Assembly: GCA_012274445.1 (NCBI GenBank)
Contig: JAAROD010000004.1
Coordinates: forward strand, 2,170,001 to 2,234,000
DNA from: Sclerotiophoma versabilis
Lineage: Eukaryota > Ascomycota > Dothideomycetes > Pleosporales > Didymellaceae
DNA length: 64,000 nt
Reading direction: 5' to 3'
The notes beneath the pieces were generated by a model. That model saw only the letters and a list, made by a program, of their open reading frames with translations. It was not told the DNA's origin and did no database searches. Shown in pieces: positions 24,428 to 35,288 of the stretch (position 1 is its first letter; every line of letters begins with the position of its first letter). The position numbers and the translations under genes are program-made.

Positions 24428-24434
24428 TATATAA
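24428..24434 (+). promoter_or_regulatory. TATA box of the alcohol dehydrogenase gene
   Basis: TATATAA lies about 115 bases before the start codon at 24550, followed by a pyrimidine- and CAA-rich leader. This fits a strongly expressed fungal gene. Confidence 0.6.
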
Positions 24435-24549
24435 GACGTCAGCCCACCCTGTCAATTGTGCCATCAGCATTCGATCAAACAACTCACTACAACTCTCAAC
24501 ACTTCTCTTGGCAGCACCCAAAGACCTCGAACTTCCACACATAGTCACA

Positions 24550-25713
24550 ATGCCAGAAATCCCAAAGGAGCAATGGGCGCAGGTCATCGAGAAAACCGGC
24601 GGTCCCGTCGATTACAAGAAGATTCCCGTACAGAAGCCTGGCCCAGATGAGGTTCTTGTCAACATCAAGTACTCTGGTGTCTGCCACACTGATCTCCACG
24701 CCGTGAACGGTGACTGGCCCCTGGTAAGCTCAACGCTCACTCCGGCTCTTGATCACACAATCTTATAGTCCGACAGGCCACCAAGCTACCTCTCGTCGGT
24801 GGCCACGAGGGTGCCGGTGTTGTTGTCGCAAAAGGCGACCTTGTCAACGATATTGAAATTGGCGATCATGCTGGTGTCAAGTGGATCAATGGAACTTGCC
24901 TTGCTTGCGACTTCTGCCAACAGTCAGACGAGCCTCTCTGCTCAAAGGCCCTCCTCTCGGGTTATACAGTCGACGGTACCTTCCAGCAATACTGCATTGC
25001 TAAGGCTGCTCACGTTGCCCGCATCCCCAAAGAATGCGCTCTTGACGCCATTGCCCCTGTTCTCTGCGCCGGTATCACCGTCTACAAGGGCCTGAAGGAA
25101 TCTGACGTTAAGCCTGGCCAGTGGGTCGCTATCGTCGGTGCTGGTGGTGGTCTTGGATCTCTTGCTTGCCAGTATGCTAAGGCTATGGGATGTCGTGTCA
25201 TCGGTATTGACACAGGTGACGAGAAGAAAAAGATGGTCACCGAGCAGCTCGGCGGCGAAGTATTTGTCGACTTTGCTACATCGAAGAATCTCGTCGCCGA
25301 TGTACAGAAGGCTACACCTGATGGTCTTGGCCCTCACGCTGTCATCCTTGTCGCTGTCAACGAGAAGCCATTTCAGCAGGCTGCTGAGTACGTCCGACCT
25401 CGCGGCACCGTTATTTGCATTGGTCTTCCAGCCGGCGCCTACCTCAAGGCTCCTGTCTTCGAATCTGTCATCAAGATGGTCAGAATCCAAGGTAAACTTA
25501 ATATCCTGCCCCAATCCTCACAGATGCTAACTTAAAACCCCAGGCTCCTACGTAGGAAACCGTAAGGATAGCGCAGAGGCCATTGACTTCTTCGCTCGCG
25601 GCTTGATCAAGGCGCCATTTAAGGTTGTTGGTCTCTCCGAGCTTCAGATGGTGTACGACAAGATGCACGCTGGTGCCATTGCTGGACGATATGTCCTTGA
25701 CACATCCAGATAA
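24550..25713 (+). CDS. Zinc-containing alcohol dehydrogenase (ADH1 type)
   Basis: Cytosolic NAD-dependent medium-chain alcohol dehydrogenase that interconverts ethanol and acetaldehyde. Exons are 24550-24723, 24777-25491 and 25544-25713, giving 352 residues, the usual tetrameric-ADH length. Catalytic zinc ligands are visible in SGVCHTDLHAVNGDWP and GGHEGAG. The structural zinc motif is CLACDFCQQSDEPLC (Cys-x2-Cys-x2-Cys-x7-Cys), and the Rossmann motif is GAGGGLGSLACQYAKAMG. The last exon ends in GRYVLDTSR, the conserved C-terminus. Codons are rich in C-ending forms, as in highly expressed genes. A TATA box and CreA-like sites lie upstream, so glucose repression is plausible. Confidence 0.95.
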
Positions 25714-26165
25714 ATCATACATAGTAGTGTAGTGACGAAAGGCGCCAATCCTGAACGGAGCGACCGGGGAGATATCACTTTAGATAGATAGCTAACTAGC
25801 TTTCCTGTAAATATTGGATTTGAACCCCCACCCCCTCCCCCCTTGAGAGAATCTTCAACTTTGACATTGTACTTATACCAGGACTCTGTGGAGGCACTCC
25901 ACTAGGTCTTCGCCCTGGTTGGTGAGATGAAGCGGATGATGCCGTCAGCGATCGGACGTTGTGCGACGTCAAAGCAGCGCACTTAGCGTCACATCTGCCC
26001 AATTTAGGGTTTTGGCGCTTTCAATATTCCCGGTGCCTAGCACGGCTAAGCCATACCGGTGCATCCTTGAAAACACGTCATGCCCCTAAACCCGAACATC
26101 ATCGCCTGGATACACCACCTTCAAACATCACTGCGATCCATGGCAGATGTTCAAGGTCTGATCGA
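25714..26165. other. Intergenic, no gene seen
   Basis: Holds the ADH 3' region and the promoter of the next regulator. The frame of that regulator is open upstream to 25959, so a longer N-terminus is formally possible but shows no conserved feature. Confidence 0.5.
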
Positions 26166-27362
26166 ATGCCAACGAAACGATACCACAAGAAGTCTCGCGC
26201 CGGATGCGACACGTGCAAGCAACGGCGTGTAAAGTGTGACGAAGCCACTCCCGTATGCAGAAACTGCGCTCAACGTCAGGATCCTTGCAGCTACTCACAC
26301 GCGACCTCAACCATCGCAGCTACTAAGGCAGGGAAACCTGTTACAATAGCAAGAACACCACAATCTTCGTCGCCTGAACAGATCACCTTCCTCACGTCGT
26401 ACCCGCTGATCAACGCATACAGCGGGCCGTCGTCACGACTTGCCTCGTACAATGCCACCCGGATGAAAGAACTGCAGCTTATGCACCAATGGAGCACCGT
26501 CACGTATCTCAACTCCGGACCTCGTAACGTGGAAGCCTTTCGCGACTACAGCACTCATCTGGCCTTGGAGCATCCTTATCTCATGGATATCCTGCTCGCA
26601 TTCACATCTCTGCACAGCGCAAGCAAAGCGGCAGGAGCGATGGAAGCATACGATCATGTCACCGCAGCGCTCCACTACCAGAACCAGAGTATTGCCGAGC
26701 TCAATCGGGGCCGGTCGCTGATCAGGATTACTCAGGAGACCTGTGAACCTGTTCTTCTTGCTACTGCTGCCAATGCCATTTGCACTCTCTTGGCGTCGAT
26801 GGTCCCGGCAGCATCGGGGGAGCAGCTAGAGTCTGTGCCTCAGGTGATACTGCGCGCCAGAAGGTGTATGTTGGGCTTCAACGAGGTGATTAGCCATAGC
26901 AGTAGCTGGACCGAGAGTAGCAAACTGGGGCTTATAATAAGGAGTCCTACTGTTCAGACGATCGAAGACGGAGGTATGATTACGACGGATAAGGTGCAGG
27001 CGTTGATTGATGCGGTGTTGGCGAATTTGGATCTTGACGATGTTACGACTCCATTCTTCCGCAGTACGTTGCAAAAGCTGGAGAAGGCGTACGCGGATGG
27101 TAACGGTCGATCGGTCTTCGGGTGGTTGGTCATGCCTGAGGTCGAGTTCTTCCACAAAGCTGAGCTAGGCGAAACTGCAGCTATGGTGATACTGGTGTGT
27201 TGGGGGGCACTTACGTTTGCGTTAGAGGAAGTGTGGTGGACGAAATATGCCGGTAAGAGGGTTGTTGAAGATCTGTCCATACACCTGTATGGGTGTGACA
27301 GCCGATGGAATGAGGTCCTGCAGTGGTGTTATGGGCAAGTTGGGATCATTAGGAATATATAG
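26166..27362 (+). CDS. Zn(II)2Cys6 transcription factor, Upc2-like architecture, intronless
   Basis: Single-exon regulator of 398 residues. The zinc cluster lies right at the N-terminus (cysteines 14, 17, 24, 31, 34, 41; GCDTCKQRRVKCDE then CRNCAQRQDPC). After a short linker comes a helical region opening with LMHQWSTVTYLNSGPRN and HPYLMDILLAFTSLHSA. That is the pattern of small fungal regulators related to sterol-uptake control proteins. Orthology to Upc2 itself is not shown. I use the Met at 26166, just before the basic KRYHKKSR run; an upstream in-frame start at 25959 exists but adds unconserved sequence. Confidence 0.85.
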   Translation: MPTKRYHKKSRAGCDTCKQRRVKCDEATPVCRNCAQRQDPCSYSHATSTIAATKAGKPVTIARTPQSSSPEQITFLTSYPLINAYSGPSSRLASYNATRMKELQLMHQWSTVTYLNSGPRNVEAFRDYSTHLALEHPYLMDILLAFTSLHSASKAAGAMEAYDHVTAALHYQNQSIAELNRGRSLIRITQETCEPVLLATAANAICTLLASMVPAASGEQLESVPQVILRARRCMLGFNEVISHSSSWTESSKLGLIIRSPTVQTIEDGGMITTDKVQALIDAVLANLDLDDVTTPFFRSTLQKLEKAYADGNGRSVFGWLVMPEVEFFHKAELGETAAMVILVCWGALTFALEEVWWTKYAGKRVVEDLSIHLYGCDSRWNEVLQWCYGQVGIIRNI

Positions 27363-27994
27363 TGCGCGATAGTGAAGATCTGAAACGCAAACAAACCGCG
27401 TGGGCCTATGGAGTATCATCTTCGAATTCGTTCAGCTCCGAGAACGAGAACGCAGACGTCGATCTACTCCACATACAACCTCGTGTATTTCGAGACCAAC
27501 GTGAACGAGAACGAACTGCAAATGACTTAGCTCCCTTTCTCTCTTCTTCGTTCCCATCCCGTTCCCAAAATGCACTCCACATCAGCCTCAAGGGACAAGG
27601 GTAAAGCATGCGGTTCAAGCATGGTCTAAGATTGACCAAATAACTTTGTCCTCAGCAGCCACTCGTGTGGCCTAGAAACTCGTTTTTGTAGTCAAAAGGG
27701 GCCACTTGTCTGCCGGTCCTCCCGTTCGACGTGTGGCTTACGCTCATCAAGACCCTTCTGAGCCTGGCATAGGGATCAATGTTATTACATCTAGCAGACC
27801 CTGCTCTGGTGAAAGTAGGCATCAATGTCCAAGCCTCAACTCTGCCGCACAAGCCTTCGTCCCACCGTGAATAGCGTGTAGTACATAAAAATCGGGACAT
27901 ACCCTTGATAGTTAGACGTGTTATCTATTTCAGCCATCTTTTACATATCTCAAAGCTGCCCGTAGCCCTTTATAGGCTCCCTTAAGATACAACG
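27363..27994. other. Intergenic, no gene seen
   Basis: About 630 bases between the regulator and the RTA1-like pseudogene. The short frames on both strands carry no recognisable domain. An in-frame stop just before 27995 limits upstream extension of the RTA1 frame. Confidence 0.5.
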
Positions 27995-29040
27995 ATAGCA
28001 GGCAACAAGACCTTTCTGTACCCGTACAATCCCTCTCAAACCGCAACCATCATCAGCGTAACAGTCTTCGGCATCCTCACAACCATCCACATCTTCAAGC
28101 TCTTCAGGACAAGGACATGGTTCTGCTTGCCCTTCGTCATCGGCCCAATTTGCAAGTTGTACCTCCAATACCCCCAGGAAGGGTTCTAACACCTACCAGT
28201 CGAAGTCCTCGGCTACCTAGCCCGCACATACGGGCGCTTCCACCGGGCCTCGCTGAACCCTTATATTGTGCAAATCCTCCTCATTCTCTTGGCGCCCATC
28301 CTCTTCGCCGCCTCGATCTACATGTTCCTGGGCCGTATTGTGCTCAAAACAGGACATGTAAAAGCCTCCATTGTGCGACCGACATGGATGACCCAACTGT
28401 TTCTTAGAGGAGATATAACGTGCTTTTTGGTGCAGGCGGTGGGAGCTGCTATGCTGGTAAAGACCGATGCATCGAAAGCAACGAGAGATTTGGGGAAGAC
28501 TATTGTGCTTGTCGGACTGATCATCCAGCTCTTTCTTATTTGGGTTCTTGGTTGTTGCTGCAATTTTCCACACAAAGGCTAGGAAACTTGAAGGGCCGAA
28601 GGGAGCGGTTCTGGCTTTCAACTGGCAGAGAAACTTGTTCATGCTCTACGTTGTCAGTGGACTAATCACAATACGAAACTTTTTCCGCGTTGCTGAGTAC
28701 GCTATGGGTGGTGAGTGAAGACATGCTACCGTCGGTGACTTTGACTAACTATGTTGCAGAGGAAGGATATTTATTGGCACACGAATGGCCAATATACGTG
28801 TTCGATGCGCTGCTCATGGCTATTGCAATGGCTCTGTGTACGACGTGGTACGTTGGAAACATCGTGTCTAAGGCCAGCCGCAGCCAGGCGTATGTGATGA
28901 TGGGGCATCAGGCCAGTCATGGTAGTCGAGTGTATACGTCCAAAGATCGAGTGACTGTGGATCATCTAGGGGTCAGTCAGGAGAAATGGTTGAGAAGGCA
29001 TGTTTGCAGCAGACATCACGGTGAAGCGACAAGGTGGTGA
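27995..29040 (+). pseudogene. RTA1-family membrane protein gene, start codon lost and frameshifted
   Basis: Related to RTA1/RSB1 seven-helix proteins linked to lipid translocation and stress resistance. Three segments are readable: 27995-28151, 28200-28710 and 28760-29040. They cover the family signatures (YPYNPSQTATIISVTVFG, VEVLGYLARTYGRF, SIVRPTWMTQLFLRGD, QAVGAAMLVKTDAS, VVAAIFHTKARKLEGP, HEWPIYVFDALLMAI). Two defects are seen. The expected start is ATA at 27995-27997, with an in-frame TAA shortly upstream and no ATG between. One extra base near 28538 breaks the frame between IIQLFL and FGFLVVAA. The first intron (28152-28199) uses a GC-AG pair with a GCAAGT donor. An unseen upstream exon and an assembly error are the alternatives, so loss of function is likely but not certain. 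Confidence 0.72.
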
Positions 29041-29190
29041 GAGGTACAAGGTAATAGCTGCATCTGCCGCTTGATAATCGTAATCATAATTGTATCATAG
29101 CATCATTATCTAACACCAGATCATGGGTTGTGCTTTTCCCCGAAGCACTTATCGGTGGCTCTAGGCTCTTCTCACATCAAGTATGAAGTT

Positions 29191-30370
29191 CTATTGCACC
29201 ATGACGTCTACGCCCTCACCACTGTTTCCAATGGCAATGTCTTCGGCATCTTGCAGCCCGAGTGGCATAACAGGAGGAATATCCAAGTTGGCTTCTCTGG
29301 CCTTTGTTTCAGCCCATTGACGTAGACGCACCAAGCTTCTCATTCGTGCTTCTCCACGAGCTCCCATGCTGGTGAGGATAGCTTCATTGACTCTGCTGGC
29401 AACGTCACGACGAAGAGAGGGCTCTAGTAGCTCAGCAAGTTCTTTCTGAAGTTTCCCTGTATTAGGTAGGAAGATGAGCAATGTCATTGTAAGCTCAAGA
29501 TCCTTCAAAAAGTCCGGGTTGGTGGCAGCGCGGGGAGCGAGTTGCGACGAGGCGAAGCTCAGTGCAGGGGTCACATCGGATGTTGCAGAGGAAGTGCACG
29601 ACCGGATCAACTCGATGAGCTGCAGACGAAGCAGCGCAAAGTGGAGAGCAGCGTCGGTGTCAAGGATCTGATACACTTGTTAGCAGAGCTCGGTAAAGTA
29701 ATGTGCTGACGAGATAAAGTGTTTGCTTGCAATCATACTGAGGACTGAAGGTTTGATTATCATCAAGGAAGATTATGCGTGGTGCATGAAACTGAATATA
29801 ATCCTGCAAGAAATGGAAAGAAAAAGTTGTTCTTAGCTTACCTGGGGGTTCAGATCATTGATCTTGGTGACAGCAGTATCAATGTCGCCAGCATGAATAG
29901 CCTGTCGTATTTCTACGCGAGACTGGATGGACTCCTCTTCAAGAGGCAGCCGGATGTTCGCTTCGTTGGCGAACTTTTCGGCAGCTCGGGGATATCCTTC
30001 ACTGACCAGATAGTCCATGACGACAAAATTGATGTCACTAGATGTCACGTTAGCGAGTGCTTCATTCGAAGATCGATTATAACGGTGATGCAGCAGAGCA
30101 ACAAACGTTGCTCAAGATCAGTCTACAAGTTATGTTGTGCTCTACACGGAATTTTCGGAGAGATTCCCAACTTATTTTTTATCGCATCATACAACAGGGC
30201 GTAGATGAGGGGAGTGTACGAACTTACGTCTTAGAGGGCTTGACATCGTCAATCTTCCTCTGGAAAGGATGTTGTGTTGGCGTTGCAGCCGAGACGGAAA
30301 CTGTGGATGAGCTCTACGCATCAGGTCAGCATGCGGGGCGCAGCATTCATAGCGTGGGTATACGCACCAT
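29191..30370 (-). CDS. GID8: GID8-like LisH/CTLH/CRA protein, ubiquitin-ligase (GID/CTLH) subunit
   Basis: Scaffold subunit of the GID/CTLH E3 ligase, which in yeast degrades gluconeogenic enzymes when glucose returns. Minus-strand exons are 30370-30368, 30313-30228, 30037-29842 and 29667-29191, giving 253 residues. The LisH motif reads DINFVVMDYLVSEGYPRAAEKF, here rejoined across a 190-nt intron. CTLH follows in RVEIRQAIHAGDIDTAVTKI, then the helical CRA region from ILDTDAALHFALLRLQLIELI. The first coding exon seems to be the ATG alone, because GTGCGT follows at once and the next exon enters at SSSTVSVSAATPTQHPFQR. The 174-nt third intron contains an exon-like stretch that I left out. The gene is divergent from the uridine kinase gene. 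Confidence 0.86.
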
Positions 30371-30737
30371 GATGAAGCAGAGGCTCTATCACCTCATCCG
30401 ACGTCCATCAGGAAAAGTGTGAAGCTGCTCGACCGCAGTCGAGTGTCGTGGGCACGCGCAAAGTTTGCGGGCTGTTGGTGCAGGAAGGTTTGATGGGACG
30501 AGGTTGGTGAAGAGAAACTCGAGCTCGCTTCCTAGCGCGGCTTGGCGGAAGTGGCTTGTGCACCGCCTAGTGCCGCTGGCACCCAGTAAGCGGGCGGGAC
30601 CGAGCAGCCTACTCAAAATCCGTGTTTGCAGTATCACTACATAAGGATTTGCATATCTTTACTCCTTCGCTGATATACACCTCGCAAGACATGAGGTAAA
30701 CCCAGACCATACCCAATATTCGAAAGTCTCCATCACA
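30371..30737. other. Divergent promoter between GID8-like and uridine kinase genes
   Basis: This 367-base stretch separates two start codons facing away from each other. No gene is seen, and a shared promoter is likely. Confidence 0.5.
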
Positions 30738-32178
30738 ATGTCTACACAAGCCCGCCGAACCCATTACCAGCCTCCATGGGGCAACGCCAACATTATTGGT
30801 GTAGCGGGTAGTTCAGGGTCTGGTAAGACATCTTTGGCGATGGCTATAGTGGCTTCCATGAACTTGCCATGGGTGGTGATTCTCTCCATGGTGCGTTAGA
30901 GGTCTTCACAGTGGGTCACGTGCGCACATACTAACAACACTAGGATTCATTCTACAAGCCGTTAACACCAGAGGAATCAGCTATGGCTTTCAGGAACGAA
31001 TACGATTTCGATTCACCTGAGGCTATCGACTTTGATATCTTGGTCGAAAGACTGAAAGATATCAAGGCTGGGTATGGACATCGTCATGTTTGAAGATGCC
31101 CGGCTGATCATCGACCAGCAAAGTCGCAGAAGTGCCTGTCTACTCGTTTGCGAAGCATGCACGACTAGAACAAACCACAACAATTTACTCGCCGCATGTC
31201 GTAATCCTAGAGGGCATTTTTGCGCTCCATGATCAGCGAGTTTTGGACATGCTTGATCTGAAGATCTTTGCCGAAGCAGACTCTGACCTCTGTCTGTCGC
31301 GACGCCTAGTCCGAGACGTCAAAGAACGAGGTCGCGATATTGAAGGCTGCATTAAGCAGTGGTTCAATTTTGTCAAACCCAACTTCTACAAGTACGTGGC
31401 ACCGCAGCGGGAAATTGCTGATCTCATTGTTCCTCGAGGTATTGAGAACAAGGTCGCTATTTCCATGGTCGCTGATCAAGTACGGAAAACGCTCAAACAC
31501 AAGTCAGCACAGCATCAAATGGAGCTTCGACGTCTTGGACAGCTTGCCGAGGATAGACCTCTGCACAATAATGCGAAGGTGTTAGAGCAGACCAATCAAG
31601 TCAAAGGCATGCACACTATGTTGATGGACCAGAGCACTGCTAAAGAGGATTTCGTCTTCTACTTCGACAGGATGGTGGCACTGCTTATTGAGACAGCCGT
31701 CGACTTCATGCCGTTCACACCCAGACAGGTGTGCACACCACAAAACAACGTTTACATGGGACTCAAGAAAGAAGGGGATGTTAGTGCTGTGGTTGTCCTT
31801 CGTGGCGGCAGCGCATTCGAGACAGGTCTGCGACGTACCATACCGGATTGCGTCACAGGAAGGGTTTTGATCCAGACGAACTATCGTACTGGAGAACCTG
31901 AATTGCACTACCGAGCGCTTCCTCCAAACATCGCGCAGCATAGCCTAGTCCTAGTCCTGGATCCGCAATTTTCGTCTGGCGCTGCGGCGTTGATGGCTGT
32001 GCAAGTCCTGGTGGATCACGGTGTTCCAGAAGAGAGGATAGCGTTCGTTACATATGCAGCTGGTCGTGTTGGTATGAACCGTGTGCTGAGCGTGTTTCCT
32101 GAGATCAAGATAGTTGTGGCGAGAATAGGAGATGACATGGAAAATCGATGGGTCGAAACAAAGTACCTGGGGTGCTGA
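30738..32178 (+). CDS. URK1: Uridine/cytidine kinase with C-terminal UPRT-like domain
   Basis: Phosphorylates uridine and cytidine to UMP and CMP in the pyrimidine salvage pathway. Exons are 30738-30890, 30944-31071 and 31119-32178, giving 446 residues. The P-loop GVAGSSGSGKTS lies near residue 20. Substrate-side motifs are SMDSFYK, rejoined across the first intron, and YDFDSPEAIDFD. The lid region includes RRLVRDVKERGRD. From about residue 210 the C-terminal half resembles uracil phosphoribosyltransferase (LRGGSAFETGLRRTIPD, VLDPQFSSGAAALMAVQVL, then YLGC at the end). In fungal and plant fusions this part may be catalytically weak. The order kinase then UPRT-like domain is the normal eukaryotic one. 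Confidence 0.94.
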
Positions 32179-35100
32179 AAGTAGAGCGCATTGCATAAAC
32201 TAAGCAGGGAAATAGAAACGCTGTATCTGTTCCATACGGGAGTTGAAATCTAAAACCGCATTCACGACTGAACAGGCATTCCATAGATCCGTCACGAACT
32301 AGATGCTTGGAAGGGCAAATACGAAACTAAAATACAGTCAATACCGCGAGGCTAAAGCAAGGCGGATTGTCATTTTCGTTGCGCTACGTTGTGCGAAGTG
32401 CAGGATGAACGCGTGCATACGATCAAATAATGGGCTATGGGCTAGCTGGACTAGCGTCAAGATATTCGAGATGTACTGTTGTGGATTTTCTCATGTCGTG
32501 CTTTACCTTTGATACACATAAGCAGATAATCACAAGGCTCTGTGAGAAGTTTAGTTGCGTCGCAACATCCTATGTGAGCAAGCTTGCAGTCGAGTCCCGA
32601 AATCACGCCGAAAGTCTTTGCTTTGTGTGTACTATACGAGAATTTCTGGTAACGTCATTGTCATACCGTGGCATGGAGGGTCTACCACTACCCCGAACGG
32701 GCTATGTAGATTTACTTATCATAGGGCTCCATCAGCTCATGTCTGTCTGCAGTGTGTTGCTGGTGAACAAGAGACTTTTTGATTTGTGGGATTCGGGAAT
32801 AAAAAACTGCGACACAGGATTGATATTAGAATATTGTGTTTGGCTCCAAACGCGAAGGCAGTCCAGCGCCTTTATAGAATATGTCTTGATGTAGTACTCT
32901 CATCATGAATGCGAAACTTTGTTGGGCCATCCCCCCAGTGTAGCTGAAGGGCGTGTCAGCCCACCTGTGTTCTTTCCTTCCAAAGCCCAAGGGCGTGCTT
33001 GTTAATCTCATCCACATCATACTCAATTGCGATTTCGTAAGCCGATTTTCGCCGTTTTCTAAGCCCACCCCTCTTTCAGTAAGCAGTCTGTCCAACATAC
33101 AATGACGGCATAATGTTCATGCTAGATATGTTGTTATGATCGCATCGCCATGGGGTGGGTAGGCTGAGCGTAGCATTTGCACTGTCTTCACAGCTACGGG
33201 ACCCTAGTCGAGTTGGAAGCTCACCAAAATCCGTTGGTTGTTATCCTTTTTCTACACAAAGTGCACACATGCAAGGTTTCGATATCTGTGGTGGCAAGAA
33301 CGTGACCTAATTGGGTCTGCCTTGCTTGGAGATCTTCGGGGCAATCCATCAAGTTGCATGTCGTGGAGCGCAACCGTAGTGCGCATGGTGTCAAAACATT
33401 TGCGGGATGCATGCAGTCAATGGCGAAGCTGGAAGCAAGCTATGGTTGTGCGATTGGAGTTGCCAAGGTCGACAAGATCAGCTGCATCCATCAGAAGGTC
33501 TTGCTCGTAGCAAGCATCAGGATGTCGTGTAAAGCGCCGTAGTTCAAAGCCTGGAAAATCGCGCAAAGCCGTCATAGATGCGTCGAACCTTGCGGGGGAG
33601 GCGACAGTGCCCAAGATATGGTGTATACATGAGCTGCGCAGACGGTAATTACTGGACATACTCCGAGGTGATATCGACAATGCGACACAATTGCATAAAT
33701 TATGGTAGTTGGAAAGACCCAAGGGGGGCACTGCGAGGTGATGAGCTTAAGCCTCCTTAGTGTCTCTGTGTCTCTGTGTCTCTGACGCGCATGAGGGCAG
33801 GAACTCCGCCGAGACGGGAAATACTCAATCGAAACTCATCGTAGAGCTGGTCATTTCCTTGCACACTTGGCAATCAAATTATCGAAGGGGTGACGTTTGC
33901 CTGGGCTTCGCTTGTTCTGGATGTGCTGTGATCGCCAGGCACTTTTTGCTCGGCTCGAGGACACTAACGTTTGGCCTGTGACCGGGGGAAACACTGCCAG
34001 CGGCAACAGCAATTTCGTTGGTGGGATCAAGCATCGCTCGAGGCTGTGCCGGCGGCAAACAACGACCAACACGATTTCCGCTTCTGAGATCGGTGAGTCG
34101 AAGATTGGCCCAGCCAGTACGAGGACCCAGTATTTGTCGCGTTGTCGTCGAGAAAGGCAAGGCGAAGAACAAGCTTCAGGAGACTCGCGAGATATTTGGT
34201 GTGATGTGACGCCCTGGCACGGAGCATTGCTTGGCCTCATCTAATTCGTCGACGCGCGATTTCTTCGTTAACTGCGCGCGGACCCCTCTCGCTGTGTGCG
34301 ACTGCGGTTGCCATGGTGTAGAACATGGCATGCTGATGCTTCCCCTTCGTGCTCAACCAGCAAAGCGCAACGAAAAAGTTGAAGCTGAAGAAACATCAGA
34401 AGCTTAGCGAGTCTCAGCAAACGGCTTGACCCAACAAATGTCCGGGTTCTGATGTTTAGACCGCCGCTGAGAGGAGTCTAAGGCAAACGTGGGCATCTAA
34501 CTCGAAGTGCTAGCCAGGGCCCCATTCGGCAGCCATCCGGATTGGGACTAATCTCCTTGGCAAGAGGGCAGTGCAAGAGTGCCCAGCACCTCACTAGACA
34601 ACACTTGATCGCCATGGGGTTATTCTGGCGTATCTCCCCCAAGGGATTCTGGACTCACCTGTGCAGGCCTTCTTTCAAGTGTTCTGTCTTCGAACCTTTC
34701 TAATATCTCATAACAAAGTCGCCACGAGCCCTTTGTACTTCCCACTCCATGGAAACAGCTTCATAGTCGCGTATCGTCGGGCGCAGCATTGCACTGCCTC
34801 ACTCGAACCCAACCCGGTCCAATTGTCATCACAAGGTTGACAAATAGCTGTCTCGTGCCCACGCCGCTCCTCGCCTTCGTTCAGAGATTCTAGGTGCGTA
34901 CATCGCGCTCTCCGGTTGACCACACTGTGGTCGTTGTACTTTATCCAGCTCTGATTGCTGTGGCGCAGTGAAGCAAAGGGTGGACGTGCTCCAGTGAATT
35001 CCACTTACTGGGTACTTCAGCCTCGTTTGCAGCTTGTTTGGGAGCTCTCGATTAGCTCTTTCCCTGGATCAGGAAGCGGAAGCAACACGCATGCGCAATC

Positions 35101-35288
35101 GATAGACACAGCCTCCTCGCCCCTTCGTCCTCGTTCTTCAAAACCCACCCGCATGCACCTCTGCTAGCACTGACCGGTCAGGCTTACTCGATCCATTGTT
35201 TCACTCGTATCCTTCGCTTGCCTAACCGCGCAGCCGCCCCCGCCCTCTGCCTACCACCATAGCCCTGAGGCTGACTGTAGGCACCATC
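32179..35288. other. 3.1 kb without a recognisable gene
   Basis: The largest empty interval inside the gene-dense part. All frames here are short and domain-free. A short GTCTCT repeat lies near 33760. The right end should hold the promoter, and perhaps a long leader, of the Ca2+-ATPase gene. A non-coding transcript cannot be judged from sequence alone. Confidence 0.5.

Larger units (their letters stand above)
22649..24549. other. 1.9 kb upstream region of the alcohol dehydrogenase gene
   Basis: No gene is recognised. The right part is the ADH promoter, with a TATATAA box at 24428 and GC-rich CreA-like sites near 23960, both listed separately. Short frames around 23000-23700 have no domain and look like noise. 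Confidence 0.5.
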
